Below are positions 18,344 through 27,600 of a stretch of 64,000 nucleotides of DNA, piece after piece. Source of the stretch: Chengkuizengella sediminis (GTDB lineage Bacteria; Bacillota; Bacilli; Paenibacillales; KCTC-33759); contig NZ_SIJC01000010.1 in assembly GCF_010078385.1 (NCBI RefSeq), forward strand, positions 1-64,000, given 5' to 3'. The position numbers and the translations under genes are program-made. The notes under the pieces were generated by a model. It saw nothing but the letters and a program-made list of their open reading frames with translations, was not told the DNA's origin and searched no databases. Each line of letters begins with the position of its first letter. Position 1 is the first letter of the stretch.

Positions 18344-21049
18344 TTACTCTATAAGTTCTAACCAATTCATATTCCCAATATCTGAACCCCCTTTAAACAC
18401 TAGAAATAAATCATGTGTACCCGTCGTATTGGAAATAGATGCTGTATTTGTTACCCACGATTGCCAGCCACCCGTATTAGAGATAGCCACTGTTCCGATC
18501 AAAGAACCCGTAAGACTGTCTAATCTTAACTCAATGGTCCCACCTTCAGATTCTGTAGCTACTCTCACATTCACACTAGATTTTCCAGCATTAAAATCAA
18601 CATTTGAAAAGGAAATATAATCTCCGTCATCCGTCCAACCTACATTGAACCCTCCACCTGAATCACTTGTGGATTCTGTTTGTATTCCGCTCATCGATGC
18701 ATAATTTTCTGCTTCAATTTTTATATTTGTGGGAGGCGATGTATCGGAATCCGTAAATGTAAACCAATTCAAATTACCAATCCCATCACCCGATGCACCT
18801 GTAAACACAAAGTATACATCATGAATGCCTGTGGTATTAGAGATAGAGGCGGTATTTGTTATCCATGATTGCCAGCCACCCGTATTGTTAATATCTACAT
18901 TACCTATTAAAGTGCCAGATATACTATCTAATCTTATTTTAATGCTACCACCAACTGATTGTGTAGCTACTCTTGCTTCTATTGCTGCAGCACCATCTCC
19001 CGTACCGAAATCAACATGATGAAAAGCAATATAATCTCCATCATCTGTCCAACCTACATTGAGTCCACCACCCGTATCACTTGTCGATTCTGTTTGGACA
19101 CCACTCATGGATGTATAATTTTCCGCTTCAATTTGAGAAAAAGCATCAATTAATATTGGATCTGGTGGAATAATAACGTCTTTCGTAAACTTAAACCAAT
19201 TCAAGTTACCAATTCCCTCACCCGATCCACCTGTGAATACAAAGTATACATCATGTGTTCCTGTTGCATTAGAGATAGAAGTCGTATTCGTAACCCATGA
19301 TTGCCAGCCACCCGTATTATTAATATCCACAGAGCCAACTAATGTTCCATCTGTACTATCTAGCCTAATTTCAAGAGTACCACCATCTGATTCGCTAGCT
19401 ACTCTAGCTTCAATGCCTGTGGCTCCGTCTCCGTCCCCAAATTCTACATCGTTAAAGGAAATATAATCTCCATCATCTGTCCAACCTACATTTAATCCTC
19501 CACCTGTATCACTTGTTGATTCCGTTTGAATGCCGCTCATTGAATTAAAATTTTCGGCCTCGTTTTGTACATACGGATCGATAGGATCATCATCTGGAGG
19601 TATTGTACCTCCATCTTGATCTCCTGCCCACTTAAATGTAGCTACAGCTCCTCCAGGAAGAGTATAATTAAACGATTGTGAGCCCCAATTCACTTTAAAT
19701 GTTCGTTGATCTGATGCAGTATTTAGGGCGATTAATACTTTTGAGCCATCTGTGTTTTTAAAAGCAACATTTTGTATCTCTGTATTATTTGATTCAATTC
19801 TTTTTGCACCTGGTTTTACGAATTTACTAAAATGACCCAACACATAATACTCTACATTTTTTGTGATTGCTCCTGATTGATCATTGATTGTAATTACACC
19901 ACGACAAGTACCACATCCACCATTTATTGGACCATTGTTTTGGTCTAAAGCTAAATTCCATAAAGTAACTGATTTTGCCCAATTACGTGTCGTGCCTATG
20001 AATAAATTAGATAATTCCCATTGTAAGTTACCACCAAAGTCTTCAGCCCATGTTCCACCTGTACACTCTGTAAACCAAATCCCTTTATCAGGATGAGCAT
20101 TATGGACCACAGATTGCAACCCTGGATCCGTAGGGTCCTCATAACAATGGAAAGCAGTTCCTGCCATGTATTGTTTAGCGGAAGGATCATTTAATAATTC
20201 TAATGGGTAATCAATATATTTCCAGTTGTGGTCGAAACCAACAATTTTAGTGTTAACGTTTTGATTTTGGAAGGTAGGGCCTAAATTATTCTTTATAAAG
20301 TTTCTTTGCTCAAGAGGTTCCATGTACATACTAGGATAACTTGTTGTATTATGATAGGGTTCATTTTGAACTGTAATGGCGTAAATAGGAAGACCTTTAT
20401 CTTCATAAGCTTGGATGAATTTCACAAAATAATCTGCAAGAGCCTGATAGTGTTCAGGTTTTAAGGTACCTCCATGTAAGGAGTCTCCATTTTTCATCCA
20501 TCCAGGCGGACTCCATGGAGTACCTAAGATTTTGAGGTTTGTATTGATATCTGTAATTTGTTGCAAGATAGGAATAATATTAACTTCATCTTGTTGAATG
20601 GAAAAATTAGATAAACTTGGGTCAGTTTGTCCAGAAGGCATGTCATTGTAAGAATAGCTGAATAAATTAAAATCAGATGCACCGATAGGCTGACGTAAAA
20701 AACTAAGTCCGATCCCACTATCTCCAAATAAGTCATTTAAAATTTGATCTCGTTGAGAGGGATTCAATTTCTGGTTTATAAGATAGGCAGATGAACCTGT
20801 TACGGAAGCACCAAAACCATCGATTTCTTGATATTCTATCGTTTCATCCACATTGATCGTTATTCCCGCTGAGCCTGAATCTGACGAAAATTGAACATCG
20901 TTTTCTTTCTGAAGCAATTTTTGTTGATCTGGAGTTGTTACCCAAACCTCCACATTCTCACCAACCGCATAAACCATATTCATACTAGTTAAAGGAAATA
21001 TTAAAGAAAACACCAGTAACGATACCAAGATTTTTTTCATTGAATTCAT
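18344..21049 (-). CDS. secreted GH30 glycosidase with three CBM6 domains
   Basis: A 901-residue extracellular glycoside hydrolase. After a signal peptide (about 5-30, MKKILVSLLVFSLIFPLTSM) comes a GH30 TIM barrel plus side beta-domain (about 70-480), with acid/base E230 in ITVQNEPYHN and nucleophile E328 in IWFTECTGG. The overall look (GWMKNGDSLHGGTL, CGTCRGVITIN) resembles the GH30 group with endo-beta-1,6-glucanases and glucosylceramidase-like enzymes more than GH30_8 glucuronoxylanases. Three CBM6 modules of about 125 residues follow, each with the WTDDGDYI and GGWQSWVTNT motifs. The open frame extends to 21106, but ATG 21049 has GGGAGAG upstream and places the signal peptide correctly. 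Two operator palindromes lie upstream. Substrate specificity is inferred only. Confidence 0.88.
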   Translation of the reverse strand: MNSMKKILVSLLVFSLIFPLTSMNMVYAVGENVEVWVTTPDQQKLLQKENDVQFSSDSGSAGITINVDETIEYQEIDGFGASVTGSSAYLINQKLNPSQRDQILNDLFGDSGIGLSFLRQPIGASDFNLFSYSYNDMPSGQTDPSLSNFSIQQDEVNIIPILQQITDINTNLKILGTPWSPPGWMKNGDSLHGGTLKPEHYQALADYFVKFIQAYEDKGLPIYAITVQNEPYHNTTSYPSMYMEPLEQRNFIKNNLGPTFQNQNVNTKIVGFDHNWKYIDYPLELLNDPSAKQYMAGTAFHCYEDPTDPGLQSVVHNAHPDKGIWFTECTGGTWAEDFGGNLQWELSNLFIGTTRNWAKSVTLWNLALDQNNGPINGGCGTCRGVITINDQSGAITKNVEYYVLGHFSKFVKPGAKRIESNNTEIQNVAFKNTDGSKVLIALNTASDQRTFKVNWGSQSFNYTLPGGAVATFKWAGDQDGGTIPPDDDPIDPYVQNEAENFNSMSGIQTESTSDTGGGLNVGWTDDGDYISFNDVEFGDGDGATGIEARVASESDGGTLEIRLDSTDGTLVGSVDINNTGGWQSWVTNTTSISNATGTHDVYFVFTGGSGEGIGNLNWFKFTKDVIIPPDPILIDAFSQIEAENYTSMSGVQTESTSDTGGGLNVGWTDDGDYIAFHHVDFGTGDGAAAIEARVATQSVGGSIKIRLDSISGTLIGNVDINNTGGWQSWITNTASISNTTGIHDVYFVFTGASGDGIGNLNWFTFTDSDTSPPTNIKIEAENYASMSGIQTESTSDSGGGFNVGWTDDGDYISFSNVDFNAGKSSVNVRVATESEGGTIELRLDSLTGSLIGTVAISNTGGWQSWVTNTASISNTTGTHDLFLVFKGGSDIGNMNWLELIE

Positions 21050-21084
21050 TTTTACATCTCTCCCATTAAAATAATGATTTAAGT

Positions 21085-21096
21085 GAAATCGATTTC
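21085..21096. promoter_or_regulatory. operator-like palindrome upstream of the first GH30 gene
   Basis: GAAATCGATTTC is a perfect 12-bp palindrome, 36 bases upstream of the GH30 start codon. It is the best copy of the motif shared with 18174, 21139, 24384 and 24484. With flanks (TG...CT) it is also close to the CcpA cre consensus, so catabolite repression is an alternative reading. Confidence 0.65.
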
Positions 21097-21138
21097 TATA
21101 TAACATATGTTGTCCCTAGTAATTTATGCTATTTTATT

Positions 21139-21150
21139 GGAATCGTTTTC
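21139..21150. promoter_or_regulatory. second operator-like site upstream of the first GH30 gene
   Basis: GGAATCGTTTTC, 54 bases centre to centre from the perfect palindrome at 21085. It is identical over 12 bases to the site at 24384 in front of the second GH30 gene. The context TGGAATCGTTTTCA fits the cre consensus too. Confidence 0.6.
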
Positions 21151-21185
21151 ATTTAATGATTTGAAATTCAATTTCTTAAAAATAA

Positions 21186-21214
21186 AGAGCAACTCAATCT
21201 TTTTGAGCTGCTCT
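21186..21214 (-). terminator. intrinsic terminator of the second GH30 gene
   Basis: On the minus strand AGAGCAGCTCAA (21214-21203) pairs with TTGAGTTGCTCT (21197-21186) with one wobble, followed by TTATTTTT. It separates the two GH30 transcription units. Confidence 0.85.
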
Positions 21215-21256
21215 AGGTGTATTTTATAATATTAAAATATGATTATTTCTATCTGA

Positions 21257-24200
21257 TTAACTTTTTTTCAATAATTTCTGTAACTCTTTTTCCACTAATT
21301 TAACATAGTGATCTTGATCAAAGCTTTTTTTGTTTTCTTTGTTTAAGTCATTTACCATACGATTTAAGTCTCTTTCAATATGATCAGCTATGTTAACTAT
21401 ATGAATTTCCGTCTCATGACCCGTAACTCCAGCTAAAAATACATCTTGTAATAACGTATTTACCTCCCTTGGACTCACTTCACCTGATTTCACATAGTTG
21501 ATGATTTCTGCTGCTATTTCAAATGCTGTTTTGTTTTCAGCTCTTAATTGTTCAATTTCTTTTTTTAGTACTTCAGTAGTATCAAAGAACTTAATCCAAT
21601 TGATATTCCCAATGCCGCCAGATCCATTTTGGAACACAACATACAAATCATGAACGCCTGTTACGTTTGAAACTTCTGCGGTTTCAGTTACCCATGATTG
21701 CCATCCGCCTGTATTCGTAATATCTACTGTGCCAATTAAAGCACCTGTTGAGCTGTCTAATCTTAATTCAAGCGACCCACCTTCTGAATCTGTTGCCGCT
21801 CTTACATCCACACCAACGGCTCCATTTTCAAAATTCACATTTTTAAACCCTATATAGTCACCATTATCGGTATGACCTACGTTAAGACCACCGCCTTCAT
21901 CACTAGAATTTTCGGTTTGAACACCGTATTGTGTATGATAGTTTTCTACCTCGATTCTTTCAAAAGCACTCCATTCAGTTTCCTCAGGTATTGTTTCATT
22001 AAAGTTAAACCAGTTGAAGTTACCAATGCCACCTGTATTACTTTTGAAGACAATATATAAATCATGAATGCCTTCTACATTTGAAACATCCGCTGATTTT
22101 GTTATCCATGACTGCCATCCACCTGTTTTTGTTACTTCAAGTGAGCTGATTAACTCACCATCTGTACTATCTAATCTAAACTCAAACGTTCCGCCATCTG
22201 AATCTGTAGCTACCCTTGCCTCTACATTTTCAGCACCATTTTCAAAATTGACATTTTCAAAGCCAATATAATCTCCATCATCTGTGTGACCTATATTTAA
22301 TCCACCACCTGCATCGTTCGCAGATTCGGTTTGAATGCCATATACATCATCATAGTTTTCTGCTTCGATTCTATCAAAAGCACTTAATTCAGTTTCTATT
22401 GGGGTTGTTTCATTAAACTTAAACCAGTTGAAGTTACCGATACCGCCATTCTCATTTTTAAAGACAACATAAAGATCATGTACACCTTCTACATTTGATA
22501 CTGTAGCTGTATTTGTGATCCAAGATTGCCATCCACCCGTATTTGGAACCTCTACTGTGCTTATTAACTCACCCGTTGCACTTCCTAATCTAAATTCGAT
22601 TTTACCACCTTCAGCTTCCGTCGCTACTCTAATATCAACACTTTCTGCGCCACTTTCAAAATTAACGTTATGAAATACTAAATAGTCACCATCATCCGTA
22701 TGACCAACTACTAATCCGCCACCTGCATCATTGGCTGATTCCGTTTGGACTCCACTCATATCATTAAAATTCTCTGCTTCAATTTGATTAAATGGATTGA
22801 TCTCAAAATTACCACTATCTCCAACTTGCTCACCTGACCACACAAATGTAGCCACTGCACCAGCTGGAAGGGTATAAATAAACGATTGCTCTCCCCATCT
22901 TACTTTAAAATCTCTTTCTTCATCCGTGTTGTTCATCGCAAGTAAAGCTTTTGATCCGTCTGGATTTTTGAAAGCAACATTTTGTAAATCACTATTTGCA
23001 TTGGATTCAATTCTTTTTGCACCTGGTTTTACAAACTTACTGATATGACCCAATACGTAATACTCTACATTTTTAACGACTTCCCCTGATTCTGAATCAA
23101 CGGTTATCACACCACGACAATCGGAGCATCCACCGTTAGTAGGACCGAAATTTTCATCTAATGCTAAATTCCATAATAATACGGACTTAGCCCAGTTTCG
23201 AGTCGCACCGATCACGATGTTTTCCATGTTCCATTTTAAATTACCACCAAATTCAGTAGCCCATTCACCACCTGAACATTCTGTAAACCAAATTCCTTTC
23301 TCTGGAAATGCATTATGAACTGCTGTTTGTGCCTCTGGTGTTCCTGCATAACAATGAAAAGCACTTCCAGCTATATAGGATCTAACCTCTTCGTCATTTA
23401 ATACATTAATCGGATATTCAAACTCATTCCAGTTATGATCCCATGCAATAATGTCTGTCTCAATGGATGTAGATTCAAAAGTTGGTCCTAAATAGTTTTT
23501 AACAAACTCTGTTTGCTGCTCCGCTGACATGTACATACTAGGGTAACTATTTGTTTCATGATGTGGTTCATTTTGAACGGTAATTGCATAAATCGGTAAT
23601 CCTTCGTTTTCATATGCTTTGATATATTTCACGAAATAATCTGCATAAGCTTGATAGTGATCTGGGCTTAAAGAGCCACCATTAAGAGTTCCACTCTCCT
23701 TCATCCAGGCTGGGGCACTCCAAGGTGTTCCCAATACTTTCAGCTCTGGATTCACAGATTGAATTTCTTGCAAAATTGGAATGATATTTTCTCTGTCTTT
23801 TTCTAATGAAAATTGAGCTAAATTTGGATCTGTCTCTCCTTCAGGTAAATCATTATAAGTATAACTTGATCGATTAAAATCCGATGCACCCATCGTTTGT
23901 CTTACAAAACTTAAACCAATGCCATCTTCTCCAAACAAGTCATTTAATATCTCTTCTCTTTGAGTTGAATCTAGTTTTTCATGAAGTAAATACGCTGAAG
24001 AACCAGAGACGGCTGCTCCAAATCCATCCATTTCTTGATACTCTATATTTTCATCTACATGGATATCAGCGGCACTCAAATCTGATGAAAAATGAAGGTC
24101 ACTGTCTTGCTCGAGCAATCTTTGTTGATCTGCAGTTGTTACCCATACTTCTACGGATTCCCCACTTCCAAAAGATGTACTCATACTTACACTAGTAAAT

Positions 24201-24265
24201 GTTAAGATAAATGCAAGAAACAACATGGAAACTGAACGCCTTTTTTTATTTCTTTGATTACACAT
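21257..24265 (-). CDS. secreted GH30 glycosidase with three CBM6 domains and a C-terminal helical module
   Basis: A 1002-residue paralogue of the downstream GH30 enzyme. A signal peptide (RRSVSMLFLAFILTFTSVSM) is followed by the GH30 catalytic domain, with acid/base E233 in ITVQNEPHHE and nucleophile E329 in IWFTECSGG. Three CBM6 modules follow (about 490-880; VGHTDDGDY and GGWQSWIT motifs). The last ~105 residues are a charged helical module ending in YVKLVEKELQKLLKK that is not in the neighbouring GH30 but recurs at the end of the upstream nuclease. ATG 24265 is chosen over 24307 because AGAGGTG lies five bases upstream. It probably degrades a beta-glucan outside the cell. Two operator-like sites lie upstream. 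Confidence 0.88.
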   Translation of the reverse strand: MCNQRNKKRRSVSMLFLAFILTFTSVSMSTSFGSGESVEVWVTTADQQRLLEQDSDLHFSSDLSAADIHVDENIEYQEMDGFGAAVSGSSAYLLHEKLDSTQREEILNDLFGEDGIGLSFVRQTMGASDFNRSSYTYNDLPEGETDPNLAQFSLEKDRENIIPILQEIQSVNPELKVLGTPWSAPAWMKESGTLNGGSLSPDHYQAYADYFVKYIKAYENEGLPIYAITVQNEPHHETNSYPSMYMSAEQQTEFVKNYLGPTFESTSIETDIIAWDHNWNEFEYPINVLNDEEVRSYIAGSAFHCYAGTPEAQTAVHNAFPEKGIWFTECSGGEWATEFGGNLKWNMENIVIGATRNWAKSVLLWNLALDENFGPTNGGCSDCRGVITVDSESGEVVKNVEYYVLGHISKFVKPGAKRIESNANSDLQNVAFKNPDGSKALLAMNNTDEERDFKVRWGEQSFIYTLPAGAVATFVWSGEQVGDSGNFEINPFNQIEAENFNDMSGVQTESANDAGGGLVVGHTDDGDYLVFHNVNFESGAESVDIRVATEAEGGKIEFRLGSATGELISTVEVPNTGGWQSWITNTATVSNVEGVHDLYVVFKNENGGIGNFNWFKFNETTPIETELSAFDRIEAENYDDVYGIQTESANDAGGGLNIGHTDDGDYIGFENVNFENGAENVEARVATDSDGGTFEFRLDSTDGELISSLEVTKTGGWQSWITKSADVSNVEGIHDLYIVFKSNTGGIGNFNWFNFNETIPEETEWSAFERIEVENYHTQYGVQTENSSDEGGGLNVGHTDNGDYIGFKNVNFENGAVGVDVRAATDSEGGSLELRLDSSTGALIGTVDITNTGGWQSWVTETAEVSNVTGVHDLYVVFQNGSGGIGNINWIKFFDTTEVLKKEIEQLRAENKTAFEIAAEIINYVKSGEVSPREVNTLLQDVFLAGVTGHETEIHIVNIADHIERDLNRMVNDLNKENKKSFDQDHYVKLVEKELQKLLKKS

Positions 24266-24383
24266 GTATACACCTCTTTTAATAAAATAATTTTCAGTTT
24301 TGATCATAAAATCTCATTTATGTTTTGTAACACCTCCTAAGTTAAAAAACAATCCATGTGATATTTTATGTATACATATACAT

Positions 24384-24395
24384 GGAATCGTTTTC
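24384..24395. promoter_or_regulatory. operator-like site upstream of the second GH30 gene
   Basis: GGAATCGTTTTC, identical to the site at 21139, inside TGGAATCGTTTTCA. It lies about 120 bases upstream of the GH30 start codon and fits both the local LacI-type palindrome and the cre consensus. Confidence 0.6.
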
Positions 24396-24483
24396 ATTAA
24401 TTTCGTGTAATATTTTCTGTTTTCTGTAAATAAATCTATAATCGCTATATTAATTTCTCTCTATAATCATTGTAAATTATATT

Positions 24484-24495
24484 GGTATCGATTTC
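24484..24495. promoter_or_regulatory. distal operator-like site upstream of the second GH30 gene
   Basis: GGTATCGATTTC in the context TTGGTATCGATTTCAA, one arm changed from the perfect palindrome at 21085. It lies about 220 bases upstream of the GH30 start, possibly an auxiliary operator. Confidence 0.5.
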
Positions 24496-24563
24496 AATAG
24501 TGTGATTTAAGTTTTATATGGAATAAAGAAAACACGCCGATTGGCGAACTTCTGTAAAAAAAT

Positions 24564-24590
24564 AACCCCCTATGCTCTGCATAGAGGGTT
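24564..24590 (-). terminator. intrinsic terminator of the nuclease gene
   Basis: On the minus strand AACCCTCTATG (24590-24580) pairs with CATAGGGGGTT (24574-24564) around a CAGAG loop, then ATTTTTTT. Strong stem and T run. Confidence 0.88.
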
Positions 24591-24633
24591 TACTAGAATC
24601 ACTAGTTTAATAAATGTTCTGTTTTTAAAATTA

Positions 24634-27600
24634 TTATTTTAAAAGTTTTGCCAATTCTTTATTAACTAGTTTCACATACTTAGCTTGATCAAAGTTCTTT
24701 TTATTTGGTTTATTCAAGTCTTTCAACATACGATCTAAATCTCTTTCAATATGATCTGTTGTATTTTCTACATGTTTAATGTCCTTATGATCTGAAACAT
24801 TCGTTAAAAATACTTCTTTTAATAAAGTAGTTATTTCATTTGAACTAAATTCTTCAGAAACAACTTTAGAAACGATTAGTTCAGCAACTTCTTGTGTTGA
24901 AACTTCTTTATTCTTTAACTGTTCGAACACTTTTGTTAAATCTCCTACTGGATCATTAAAGTCAATCTGAATCATCACTGGATCATGATCACTAGTACGG
25001 CCATGTTCTTCAGTGAAGTCTGCATTCATATTTACAATATCTGCCACTGTATTATCAAGTAAATTGTTACTTATCAGAATGTGGTCTAATACTTGAGAGT
25101 TTCCTTGATAATTGTACGTGTATCTTTCTTCCGCTGGAAGCTGATCAATCATATTAACTAGTTCATTTCCTTTTAAAACATCTAAAGGATTAGAGAATTC
25201 AAAATCGTTCATATCTCCTAAAACAACAATGTTTGCTTCAGGATTTACGGTTAATACGTCTTGAATAAATCCATTAATGGCTTTAGCCATTTCTAAACGT
25301 TGTGGCTCACTTCCTAAAACTACTGGTTGATCGCTACCAAATGGAGCACCGTCACCACGTTTTGAATTAAAGTGGTTTGCAATTACGATCACTCTTTCAC
25401 CATTAAATTCAAATTCTGCTGCTAATGATTTACGTGAACTTTCAAACGCTTCGTTCGTCGGATCAATACGACCTGGATTTAATGTTAATCCATTTTCATC
25501 ATATCCTACTGCTGTAATAGCGTCTCCTGCTTGTTTTTCAACAAGGCTTACACGTTCTGGATTGTAAATATACCCTACGCGGATGTTTCCACCTGGCTGT
25601 CCACCGTCTGTTTTGTCAATAGGTGCAATTTCGGTAAATTCATAAGTCGGACCACCATGAGCTTCAATCGCCGCAATTAATGCTTCATAACTCTGACTTG
25701 CGTCTGTTACACCACTATCTGTTGGGCCATCATTATCTTGAACTTCAACAAGCCCAATAATGTCTGGTGTATTTAAATTTGTTATCATTGATTCTGCAAT
25801 TGTATTTATTTTCTCTTGTCCACTTTCAAGTGAAAAGTTTTCAACGTTGTATGAAGCCACTGTTAATTTGTCTTCTGTAGGTTGAATCGTTGTCACGGCA
25901 CGTTCAGTACCTCCATCGATTACCTCTGGCAATTCTTCAATAGCTAACAACTTAAAGTTACTATAATCATAACTAAAGATCCCTGTAATGGTTCCATCAA
26001 AACGATCTCCCACTTTTACAGTTGGTTCGTTTGATACTTTAACCATAATACGTTCAGGATTTAATTCATCTTCTGAAATTAATATTCCACCTGCTGGAGT
26101 ACGGTTTGCATCCACTGATCCTTCAAGTACAACTGGGATCTCATCATATTTAGGTGGAGCTACAACTGAAGCATTATTTAATGTTACTCTCATTCCTTCT
26201 AAACTTTCATAAAAATCAATACCGTCTTCTTCAGGATCAAAAACACTGAATGCATCATTATCAATAACTGAAGTTGGAATCATACGATCTACACCAAGCT
26301 CTATTGGTGTTGATAATGGTTGATTACTTGCTACCACTTCTACAGAACTTGCATTAATTTCTGTTGTTAGAAGATCTGCTGCATCATCATATCCATCTTC
26401 TCTATATTCAACTACTTCACCTGTTACTGAAACTAAATCCCCGACTTTCACCGCTGAATTTCTCACATATACTTTGATCCCTTCAGATGTGCGAATGTCA
26501 TCATCAGCTACAACTGACTCCATGAAAAACCCGGATGTTCCATCTACATGTGTCACAATTCCAGGAACATCTTTTACAATTAACCCTTCATATAAAGAAG
26601 TATGAGTAGCGCCTTGAATATCATGAATATCTAAAGAATCTAAAGGTAAAACTACTGTATATTCAAACGTAACAACATCACTTGCATTGTTATCTTCTAC
26701 AACGATGGCTTTGATCGTTGTATCTTCATTAATTTGAATAGGTTCAACATATACATTACTTTCAGTAGTTGGGTTTGATCCATCTACCGTATAATAAATC
26801 GTACCATTTTCAACAAACGTCATTAATGTTACTGCATTTCCTTCTTCAATTTTACCCGCTCCAGGTTGAGCGTATACTGTAAAGTACTCTTGAATAACAT
26901 CTAATGAAAAACGTGGTACTATTTTATATTCGCTATAGTTGTAATCTACAACTCCTGTAATTTGTTCATAAGTTTTCCCTACTTCTAACAAACTCTCATC
27001 ATCTGGATTTAATTTGAATGTGCCGTTTTGATCAACAGCTGTAAAATTGCCAAAGTTATCAACTTCTTGAATCGTTACTTTTTCGATTGTAACAAGCTCA
27101 GCTTCTACTGTTTCACCATTTTCACTTGCAAGATCACTTGATATTACAAGTTGTGGTTCAGGTGTACCCTCATCTTCTACAAGTATAGTAAGTCCATCTA
27201 CTTCAAACTGTGCCATACCAAAGTAATCAGAAACTGACCCTTCGGCAGTGATTCTATCTCCGATTGAAGCAGACAACCCAGTACCTCTAACAATAATACC
27301 TGCTGTATTATCTTGTACATATAGGTTTGTTTTTCCTCCTGCTTCAAAAGAGGCAGTTACGATTCCTTCAATTTTAGCTTCAGTTCCTACATTTCCTCTA
27401 ACATCTAAAATGTTACTTAATGTTAAAGGTGGTTTCACTGTATAATCAAATGAAGCAACCTCACTTGCATCAAGTCCATCTTTCATTGCAATCGCTTTGA
27501 TGGATAAAGCTTCTTCAACGACAATTGCACTTTCATATAAAGTACTTTCAACCGTTGGCTCAGATCCATCTAAGGTGTAATAAATTTGTGCATCTGCTGT

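Larger units (their letters stand above)
24266..24633. other. intergenic region between second GH30 and nuclease genes
   Basis: No reading frame is supported here. The region holds, right to left, the terminator of the nuclease gene and two operator-like sites. It must also contain the GH30 promoter, which I could not fix with confidence. The two operators are 100 bases apart centre to centre, which would suit DNA looping by a tetrameric or paired repressor. Confidence 0.5.

Noticed and set aside
21257-21600. Calling the shared C-terminal module a FIMAH domain
   Set aside because: Both are helical C-terminal modules of secreted Bacillales proteins, but the motifs I can see (DHIERDL, YVKLV) do not match what I recall of that family.
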